Position numbers and translations under genes: made by a program
Assembly: GCA_900555925.1 (NCBI GenBank)
Contig: USMU01000081.1
Coordinates: 1-5,561 of the forward strand
DNA from: an uncultured Clostridium sp.
GTDB taxonomy: Bacteria > Bacillota > Clostridia > Christensenellales > Borkfalkiaceae
Direction: 5' to 3'
Length of the DNA stretch: 5,561 nt
The notes under the pieces: generated by a model
Told to the model about the DNA's origin: nothing
The model's database searches: none
What the model saw: the letters and a program-made list of their open reading frames with translations, nothing else
Part shown: positions 1-4,040 of the stretch, piece by piece
Layout of the letters: each line of letters opens with the position of its first letter
Position numbering within the stretch: position 1 is the stretch's first letter

Positions 1-23
1 ATTTTTTCAATTTCCTTCTTCAT
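1..23 (-). CDS. Possible start of a gene continuing past the left edge
   Basis: An ATG at 23 on the minus strand opens a frame reading MKKEIEK and leaves the window without a stop. It lies 25 nt after the stop of the 107-residue membrane protein gene, as expected for the next gene of the same transcript. The only ribosome binding signal is a weak AAGAG two bases before the start, which is too close to be convincing. Seven codons do not allow identification, and the call rests mainly on position and the lysine-rich opening. Confidence 0.3.
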
Positions 24-48
24 TTCTCTTGACTTTTATTTGCAGGTC

Positions 49-372
49 TTATTGTTTTTTTCCTTCAAAATTCAATCGTTTTTCACGTTCAAAAGACCGA
101 ATCTCTTCCTCGGTATTTTCGATTTCTGTGTATAATCGTTTCAACATAAATCCTAAAAAAGCAATGATTACTATTGACCCGACCAACATGGCTATTCCTA
201 TCCATTTGAGTTTCCCCGACGAACATATAATCGGAATGCTTACGATTGCAAGACAAATCAACCCGATGATTCCGGGAATACACTCCCATTTGTAAACGCC
301 CAAGGACTCGTACAGCTTTTTCAACTTTTTCTTCTTTTCGGAAATTTTTTCATTCAGTTCCGTTTCATCCAT
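49..372 (-). CDS. Small two-helix membrane protein with coiled-coil ends, function unknown
   Basis: This 107-residue protein is not one I recognise. Residues about 3-24 are lysine/glutamate-rich and look helical, probably a coiled coil. Two hydrophobic segments follow at about 32-50 and 56-77, separated by a tight SSGKLK turn. Residues 79-100 form a second charged helix (IENTEEEIRSFEREKR). Such a hairpin would place both charged ends on the same side, most likely the cytoplasm, where they could pair with each other or with a partner. The start is well supported: AGGAGG lies 7 nt upstream of ATG 372. The gene begins 32 nt after the end of the broken lipoprotein frame and is probably in the same transcript. 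Its codons are clearly more AT-rich than those of queT or floT, which hints at an accessory origin. The existence of the gene is solid; its function is unknown. Confidence 0.85.
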   Translation of the reverse strand: MDETELNEKISEKKKKLKKLYESLGVYKWECIPGIIGLICLAIVSIPIICSSGKLKWIGIAMLVGSIVIIAFLGFMLKRLYTEIENTEEEIRSFEREKRLNFEGKKQ

Positions 373-404
373 AAAAACTCCTCCTTTTATTTTTTTGTTT
401 TTTC

Positions 405-568
405 TTAAAAAACCGTTATGTACAGACGAATACTTCTAAAATTCCATAAGGGTGAACTTGAATTTGCATAACAGGAAAACACATATTCCTCTTCTTTACA
501 ACCGACCGCGGAAAACAGCGATACGATAACCAAAATTGCCGTCAGAAACATGTAAATAATTTTTTCAT
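405..568 (-). pseudogene. Small lipoprotein gene with a one-base frameshift near its start
   Basis: GGGAGG (574-579) stands 5 nt before ATG 568, an excellent start signal, but that frame reads only MKKLFTCF and stops after eight codons. The frame beginning two bases later runs without a stop to TAA at 405-407. It encodes a typical lipoprotein signal: FLTAILVIVSLFSAVGC followed by KEEEYVF. The lipobox is AVGC, with a hydrophobic stretch of about 16 residues before the cysteine, then a short mature part of about 30 residues. One extra base would join the start to the signal peptide. A seventh A in the A6 run right after the ATG gives MKKIIYMFLTAILV; an added base near 545-550 gives MKKLFTCFLTAIL. 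Possible explanations are a true pseudogene, a sequencing or assembly error in the homopolymer, or slippage on the A-run. An internal ATG at 551 could start a 48-residue product but has no obvious binding site. The mature part is short and may itself be degraded. Confidence 0.6.
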
Positions 569-592
569 AAAAACCTCCCGAATCTGTACAAA

Positions 593-598
593 ATTATA
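593..598 (-). promoter_or_regulatory. Extended -10 promoter for the leftward lipoprotein/membrane-protein cluster
   Basis: Read on the minus strand, TATAAT is preceded by TGT, giving the extended -10 form TGnTATAAT. It lies about 25 nt upstream of ATG 568, which leaves a short leader carrying GGGAGG. No good -35 hexamer is found at 16-18 nt spacing, since the upstream region is AT-rich (TAAATT or AAATTT). The extended -10 may compensate for this, or an activator may be needed. Confidence 0.55.
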
Positions 599-608
599 AC
601 ACACATTT

Positions 609-622
609 GTAAAAAAATTTAC
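609..622. repeat. Inverted repeat GTAAA-N4-TTTAC, possible operator
   Basis: A perfect 5-bp dyad with a 4-base A-rich centre lies just upstream of the leftward -10, where a -35 element would be expected. It shares GTAA/TTAC half-sites with the longer palindrome at 636-660; their centres are about 32 bp apart, close to three helical turns. The region is AT-rich, so chance is a real alternative. Confidence 0.3.
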
Positions 623-635
623 CACGTCTTGCAAC

Positions 636-660
636 AAAAATGTAATATTTTTACATTTTT
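636..660. repeat. Perfect 10-bp inverted repeat in the divergent intergenic region
   Basis: AAAAATGTAA (636-645) and TTACATTTTT (651-660) are exact reverse complements around a 5-base centre, TATTT. It lies between the leftward promoter near 595 and the rightward promoter at 711-740. This suits an operator shared by divergent genes. A weak AT hairpin with a T-tail is also possible, but its stem has only two G-C pairs. Confidence 0.4.
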
Positions 661-710
661 CCGTATTTATAAAAAGCCGCAAAAATTGCATTTATCTTGT
701 ATAAAAAAAG

Positions 711-740
711 TTGACAATTTCCCGCACGGGGTGATATAAT
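711..740 (+). promoter_or_regulatory. Sigma-A promoter of queT
   Basis: The -35 is a perfect TTGACA (711-716) and the -10 a perfect TATAAT (735-740), with an 18-bp spacer and TGA before the -10, an extended -10. The spacer also contains a perfect CCCG-CA-CGGG dyad (721-730) between the two hexamers. Transcription should begin around 746-749, immediately before the riboswitch aptamer, which fits a short leader made up mostly of the aptamer. Confidence 0.85.
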
Positions 741-748
741 ACGGCATA

Positions 749-790
749 CGGAAGGTTTTCGGAGAACACTTCCGAATAAAAAAACCGAGG
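749..790 (+). promoter_or_regulatory. preQ1-I riboswitch controlling translation of queT
   Basis: The element has the compact preQ1-I pseudoknot layout. Stem P1 is CGGAA (749-753) with TTCCG (770-774). The loop contains TCGG (759-762) and ends in ACAC, with a cytosine (769) directly before the 3' side of P1, the position that reads preQ1 in the Bacillus subtilis aptamer. An A-rich tail (775-784) follows. CCGA (785-788) then pairs with loop TCGG to form P2, and GG 789-790 can add two G-U pairs. The tail sequence CCGAGG carries the Shine-Dalgarno GAGG of queT, so ligand binding should hide the ribosome binding site. No terminator hairpin lies between the aptamer and the gene, so control is most likely translational. 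The identification is by pattern, and the downstream gene fits it exactly. Confidence 0.85.
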
Positions 791-801
791 TAAAATTGAA
801 T

Positions 802-1359
802 ATGAAAGGATTTTTTACGGCGAAACGCCTCTGCCGCGCGGGAATCATCGCGGCGTTGTACGTCGCCCTCACCTATTCGTTCGGGGCAATCGCCTATAAC
901 GGATTTTTGCAGATCCGCCCCGCCGAAGCGCTCTGTATTCTGCCCCTCTTCTTTCCCGAAGCGGTGCCTGCGCTGTATATCGGCTGCATGCTGAGCAATA
1001 TCGCGTCTCCCTTTTGGGTGTACGACGTATTTTTAGGCTCTTTGGCGACGCTTCTCGCGGCGGCAGGCACTTGGGCGGCAGGGAAATTCCTTCGCTTGCA
1101 CGCGCCGAAAATCGTGCTCGGAGGACTTTTTCCCGTTCTCCTGAACGCATTCGTCATTCCCGTCATCATCGTCTTTTTGTGCGGAGATCTGACTTACGGA
1201 ACGAGAGCGGTCACTTATTGGACTTATGTCGCGTCTCTCGCGGCTACCGAAGCGGTCTGGGTCTATGCCTTGGGCGTACCCCTCTATTTCTTTGTATATC
1301 GCATGCGGACAAAAAACGTATCGGCTTTTTCGGATCTTCCCCGCCCGCAAAAACAATAA
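802..1359 (+). CDS. queT: QueT-family queuosine precursor transporter, ECF S component
   Basis: This is the substrate-binding membrane subunit of an energy-coupling factor transporter. It would work with a shared EcfA/A'/T module encoded elsewhere to import a queuosine precursor (preQ1, preQ0 or queuine) for tRNA wobble-base modification. The protein is hydrophobic throughout, with about six membrane segments. It has the family hallmarks QIRPAEAL (about residues 37-44 from this start) and SNIASPFWVYDVFLGS followed by LATLLAAAG. An AxxxA pattern in AALYVA of helix 1 matches the surface S components use to dock EcfT. Its length of 185 residues is normal. ATG 802 lies 11 nt from GAGG. TTG 796 lies 5 nt from it and would add two residues (TTG, AAT); the choice is open. 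A preQ1-I riboswitch directly upstream strongly supports the assignment. The gene is monocistronic, ending 12 nt before a strong terminator. The exact substrate cannot be read from sequence. Confidence 0.93.
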   Translation: MKGFFTAKRLCRAGIIAALYVALTYSFGAIAYNGFLQIRPAEALCILPLFFPEAVPALYIGCMLSNIASPFWVYDVFLGSLATLLAAAGTWAAGKFLRLHAPKIVLGGLFPVLLNAFVIPVIIVFLCGDLTYGTRAVTYWTYVASLAATEAVWVYALGVPLYFFVYRMRTKNVSAFSDLPRPQKQ

Positions 1360-1371
1360 AAAGTAAAAAAT

Positions 1372-1415
1372 CTCCCCGGAAAGCGCTCCGAGCTTTCCGG
1401 GGAGTATTTTATTTT
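1372..1415. terminator. Bidirectional intrinsic terminator between convergent genes
   Basis: A perfect 13-bp GC-rich stem, CTCCCCGGAAAGC (1372-1384) with GCTTTCCGGGGAG (1392-1404), encloses a 7-base loop. On the plus strand it is followed by TATTTTATTTT, which ends queT. On the minus strand it is followed by ATTTTTTACTTTTTATTG (the complement of 1354-1371), which ends the propeller-like gene coming from the right. Both orientations therefore have a T-rich tail. Confidence 0.93.
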
Positions 1416-1423
1416 CCCACCCG

Positions 1424-1550
1424 CCGTGTTTTTCAGTCTCCTTATTTTCCGCCGGCTTATTTTCGTTTCTTTGTTTCTGTTCGTTACTACTTTCGTCCGT
1501 TTCCGTCCGTTATCGTCTCCGTTCGTTATCGTTTTCCCGTTTTCCGCCCC
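1424..1550 (-). other. Purine-rich 3' untranslated region with short degenerate repeats
   Basis: Between the stop of the propeller-like gene and the terminator, the minus strand is strongly purine-rich. It carries repeated short words: ACGATAACG twice (within about 1508-1536), and ACGGAC/ACGGAG/ACGAAC several times. I see no open frame with a binding site and no convincing internal hairpin. It may be relics of repeated coding sequence, or simply an untranslated tail of the propeller-gene mRNA. Confidence 0.35.
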
Positions 1551-2771
1551 TCAAATGAGGTCGAACAGTTTCCCGTCCGAATGCGCGCGGGCGATGCCGC
1601 CCACTTTGAGACAAAAATCGGTATCCGCGAGCTTTTGTCTCTTTTGCCCTTCCTCCACGGAAAAGATATGTTTTCCGTTCGTGTAGACAAATTTTGTTTT
1701 TCCGTCCTCTTCGACGAGACAGAAATCCGCCGCGCCCGAGGCGATTTCCGTATCGGACGCACCGTTTTTTCCCAGCCGCACGATTTTCCAGCTCGACGGA
1801 ATAAAGCCGTAATCCTCTTGTTTTTTGTTCTTTTTCAGTTCCTTATCGACATTGAGCAGATTATTGTTGATAAAGACTTTTTTCGCGTCGCCGCCCTTTT
1901 TGGCCGCGCTGCCGTCGCCGAGCGCGGAACGTCCGCTCTGTCCCGAGACGAGGGATTTTCCCGAAAAGCACATGACGAAAGCGGAAATAAATCCCGCGAT
2001 TGCCTGTACGATGCGCACGGGAATCATGAGAATTTCGACGATCGGATTTCCTCCCGTCTTTTCGCTGCCGGGTTTTTTGATGCAATAGATGTCGCCCTTC
2101 GAATCGGCCAACGGCTTTATGTAAGAAAATTTCGGATCGGAGACGACGAGTTCCACGTCCAGCGTGGACAGGTTCAGCCGATAAACTTCCGAAGGCATGT
2201 ATTCGATGAAATTGTTGTTCGCGTCCCTGCCCACGCCGTAAGAATTAAACAATACACAATTTTCGGCGGAATCGAAGGAGGGATTTTCATCGAGGCTATC
2301 GCCGCCCGTGACGCATTTATAATCGCCGCTGTTTTTCGGGAACAGAGCGATTCGGGAAGTCACGGAATCCACCTGCACGGCGGCGAGCATTTCCCCGTCG
2401 GCGGCGTAGGACACGGACATAAATTCCACGTCGTTAGCGGAGACGATGTGCGCTTCGGTTTTTATTTCGTCGTCGAGGAGTTTGGAATAAATTCCCGAGG
2501 AATTATTGACGGAAAATGCGTATACGATTTTGTTGTCCGCTTCGGTGAGCGCCACGCCGTGAATGGCGGCCGTCACGGATTCTTCCCTTTCGTTCCAATA
2601 ATAGCCCTCCGACATCATCTGAGCCGCATGTCCCTGCGTTTTCCATTCTTTATTTTTGGCGCTTTTCGTCGCGGTTTCGCGGTAACGGGTAATATAGGTG
2701 CTTTCAAATTTCCGAATTTTTCCGTCGTCGTACACGCCGAGCTTTTCTCCGTCGCTGAATACGAATCTCAT
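1551..2771 (-). CDS. Beta-propeller-like protein (TolB/WD40 style) with an internal hydrophobic segment, function unknown
   Basis: The 406-residue product has the look of a propeller: alternating short strands with repeated phrases such as FMSVSYAADGEMLAAVQVD (117-135) and NPSFDSAENCVLFNS (163-177). Another is EVYRLNLSTLDVELVVSDP (195-213), and a last strand-rich part runs over 345-395. The second phrase resembles the TolB-type blade pattern (P-x-F/W-S-x-D-G-x-x-I/L). There is no signal peptide. Unusually, residues about 243-269 form a long hydrophobic stretch with Glu246 and Arg253 near its start. It is followed by a glycine/serine/lysine-rich linker and a lysine-rich helix (309-318), so the propeller is split or the segment is a membrane-binding insertion. 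GGAG lies 8 nt before ATG 2771. The gene has its own promoter at 2846-2875 but follows the floT cluster on the same strand, so read-through is possible. No enzymatic motif is visible. The family is uncertain. Confidence 0.85.
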   Translation of the reverse strand: MRFVFSDGEKLGVYDDGKIRKFESTYITRYRETATKSAKNKEWKTQGHAAQMMSEGYYWNEREESVTAAIHGVALTEADNKIVYAFSVNNSSGIYSKLLDDEIKTEAHIVSANDVEFMSVSYAADGEMLAAVQVDSVTSRIALFPKNSGDYKCVTGGDSLDENPSFDSAENCVLFNSYGVGRDANNNFIEYMPSEVYRLNLSTLDVELVVSDPKFSYIKPLADSKGDIYCIKKPGSEKTGGNPIVEILMIPVRIVQAIAGFISAFVMCFSGKSLVSGQSGRSALGDGSAAKKGGDAKKVFINNNLLNVDKELKKNKKQEDYGFIPSSWKIVRLGKNGASDTEIASGAADFCLVEEDGKTKFVYTNGKHIFSVEEGQKRQKLADTDFCLKVGGIARAHSDGKLFDLI

Positions 2772-2804
2772 TATTTTTTCTCCGTTGTTTGATTTTTTAT
2801 GTTC

Positions 2805-2825
2805 GCAAACGCCGATTCCGTTTGC
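2805..2825 (-). other. Small hairpin in the 5' leader of the propeller-like gene
   Basis: GCAAACG and CGTTTGC are perfect complements around a 7-base centre, within the predicted leader between the promoter at 2846-2851 and the start at 2771. No T-run follows on either strand, so it is not a terminator. It could stabilise the mRNA or be a protein binding site, and chance is possible. It does not overlap the ribosome binding site at 2780-2783. Confidence 0.35.
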
Positions 2826-2845
2826 CGTGTAACCCGAGTATATTT

Positions 2846-2875
2846 ATTATATAACAACAGGGGCGAAAAAATCAA
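2846..2875 (-). promoter_or_regulatory. Promoter of the propeller-like gene
   Basis: On the minus strand a TTGATT -35 (2870-2875) and a perfect TATAAT -10 (2846-2851) are separated by 18 bp. They are followed by a leader of about 70 nt. The placement in the 142-bp gap after the 354-residue gene suggests that the propeller-like gene can be expressed independently of floT. Confidence 0.65.
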
Positions 2876-2913
2876 ATCTTTTCCGCCCGCGTTTTTCGTC
2901 CGTTTCGACTCTT

Positions 2914-3978
2914 TTATTTTCGGACAGGTTCGAATATCTGCGGTTCGCAGACGATCACGGTATCTCCTAAAAAATTATCTTTGAGGCAGGCAGCGACGAG
3001 CTTTCCTTTCACGAAAGCCTTTTCCAGCGTTTCTATTTCCGTTTCCGTATAGAGCTGCTGAGTAGCGGCGTCTTTCATCGCGCCGTCTATTTGGTAATAC
3101 AGCCTCAAAGCAAATCTCGCCGAATTTTCTTCGATTAGTTCCGAAACTTCGTATATGCACTCTCTTTTGACGGCATAGGGTCTGATGAGCTGAAATTTTT
3201 CTATTTTTTTCATGAGGTCTGCCCCGCTTTTCCAAAGCGGAATTTTAGACGCCCAGACAATAACCGCGACTAAAAAGAGAATAAAGGAACCGCAAATCAC
3301 ATATCCCGAAAATACGATGCAGCCCAAAATAAACAAAATCACCGACCAGACAAAAAGGGCTATCACCAATTGGAACGTTTTTTTCTTTTGCTCGTATTTC
3401 TTCTTGTCGGAGACTTCGATGTTTTTCCGATCGGAAAGCAGTTTTTTTCTTATGTACGCCTTTTCGTCGGAAATTTTATCCGCCGCAAATTCGGGGAGAA
3501 TATCGGGAAGAAAAATTTTTCCCTCCTCTCCGTCCGCATAAATTTCTCTGTTCGGAAAACCCGTCTCCTCTGCGAACGACTCTGTTTTTTCTATGTATTC
3601 CGCTGCCCATTCTTCCGAGGGCAGAACTTTTTCTTTTCGCTCAAATCCCGTTTCGTCCGAAAAACTTTCCGTTCTCTCAAATTCCGTTTTATCTGAAAGA
3701 ACGTTCCTTTCCTCAATTTCCGTCCTATCGGAGAATAATTCTTTTTTTTCTCTACCTGCGCCGCGAGGAAAGATTTCACTCTTTTCAAGCTCCGTTTCGT
3801 TTTGAATCGGCTTTTTTTCCTCTTTCTCCGCGTCGGAGATTTTCAGACTCTCCCGTCCGTTTTCCTCGAATCCGTAAGACTTTTCGTACCAAGCCGTTCC
3901 GTCCGAAGTCCTTTCATACCATTTCGGTTCTTGCTTATCTTGTTTATCTTGTTTATCTTTTTTTTCCCAATCTTCCAT
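2914..3978 (-). CDS. Membrane protein with repetitive charged N-terminal region, downstream of floT, function unknown
   Basis: I do not recognise this 354-residue protein. Residues 1-200 are highly charged and probably disordered. A DKQ triplet repeat (8-16) comes first, then five consecutive 12-residue units (59-118) built on a pattern like S-D-x-T-E-F-E-x-x-x-x-F, and a related unit at 136-147. A lysine-rich stretch (KKKYEQKKK, 192-200) stands directly before two membrane helices at about 202-223 and 226-246. By the positive-inside rule, both the long N-terminal region and the C-terminal domain would be cytoplasmic. The C-terminal part (250-354) looks folded: a helix near 252-264, mixed strands such as FALRLYYQID, and a final GKLVAACLKDNFLGDTVIV. 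ATG 3978 is chosen because AGGGG lies 6 nt upstream; an in-frame ATG seven codons earlier has no binding site. The gene follows floT by 62 bp with no promoter seen between, so co-expression with FloT is likely. A role as a microdomain partner is only inference. Confidence 0.87.
   Translation of the reverse strand: MEDWEKKDKQDKQDKQEPKWYERTSDGTAWYEKSYGFEENGRESLKISDAEKEEKKPIQNETELEKSEIFPRGAGREKKELFSDRTEIEERNVLSDKTEFERTESFSDETGFERKEKVLPSEEWAAEYIEKTESFAEETGFPNREIYADGEEGKIFLPDILPEFAADKISDEKAYIRKKLLSDRKNIEVSDKKKYEQKKKTFQLVIALFVWSVILFILGCIVFSGYVICGSFILFLVAVIVWASKIPLWKSGADLMKKIEKFQLIRPYAVKRECIYEVSELIEENSARFALRLYYQIDGAMKDAATQQLYTETEIETLEKAFVKGKLVAACLKDNFLGDTVIVCEPQIFEPVRK
3625..3804 (-). repeat. Five tandem 36-bp coding repeats (12-residue units)
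   Basis: Inside the 354-residue protein, five contiguous 12-residue units read QNETELEKSEIF, PRGAGREKKELF, SDRTEIEERNVL, SDKTEFERTESF and SDETGFERKEKV. The last three are clearly alike in DNA as well; the second is strongly diverged. A further unit, AEETGFPNREIY, follows after a 17-residue spacer. Such arrays change copy number easily and often serve as flexible linkers or multivalent binding segments. Confidence 0.7.
3931..3957 (-). repeat. Three tandem 9-bp repeats encoding DKQ
   Basis: Three 9-base units (plus-strand TTGCTTATC, TTGTTTATC, TTGTTTATC) encode Asp-Lys-Gln three times at residues 8-16 of the 354-residue protein. Two units are identical and one differs by a single silent base, which suggests a recent duplication. 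Copy changes would keep the frame. Confidence 0.8.
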
Positions 3979-3984
3979 TATTTT

Positions 3985-3989
3985 CCCCT
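3985..3989 (-). promoter_or_regulatory. Ribosome binding site fixing the start of the 354-residue protein
   Basis: AGGGG on the minus strand lies 6 nt before ATG 3978. It overlaps the seven extra codons that would follow the upstream in-frame ATG at 3999. Since that upstream ATG has no purine-rich site, the shorter protein beginning MEDWEKK is preferred. Confidence 0.7.
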
Positions 3990-4000
3990 GTAACCGCATA

Positions 4001-4025
4001 CGGAACGGGCTAAAAGCCCGTTCCG
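4001..4025 (-). other. Intercistronic hairpin between floT and the next gene
   Basis: CGGAACGGGC (4001-4010) and GCCCGTTCCG (4016-4025) form a perfect 10-bp GC-rich stem with a 5-base loop in the 62-bp gap. On the minus (coding) strand it is followed by TATGCGGTTACAGGGG, with no T-run, so it is not a normal intrinsic terminator. It could protect the 3' end of the floT message, set different expression levels for the two genes, or act with Rho or another factor. Confidence 0.6.
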
Positions 4026-4040
4026 CCGTAGGTCAGATTT

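Noticed and set aside
636..660. The AT-rich palindrome as an intrinsic terminator
   Set aside because: The stem has only two G-C pairs and no gene on either strand ends beside it. A binding site is the better reading.
1014..2792. A 592-codon open frame on the plus strand
   Set aside because: It lies over queT in another frame, runs through the terminator and covers the propeller-like gene in antisense. It is arginine/phenylalanine-rich, has no binding site and no recognisable domain.
2861..2888. Possible terminator of the 354-residue gene (GGGCG/CGCCC stem)
   Set aside because: The stem is short, has a mismatch next to the T/A part, is not followed by a T-run on the minus strand and overlaps the promoter of the next gene.
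3625..3804. The 36-bp array as a CRISPR
   Set aside because: The units are contiguous, diverged and in frame with a gene, with no unique spacers between identical repeats.
3979..3999. Longer start (MRLQGKI) for the 354-residue protein
   Set aside because: No ribosome binding site precedes ATG 3999, whereas AGGGG is well placed for ATG 3978. The extra codons also include that binding site.
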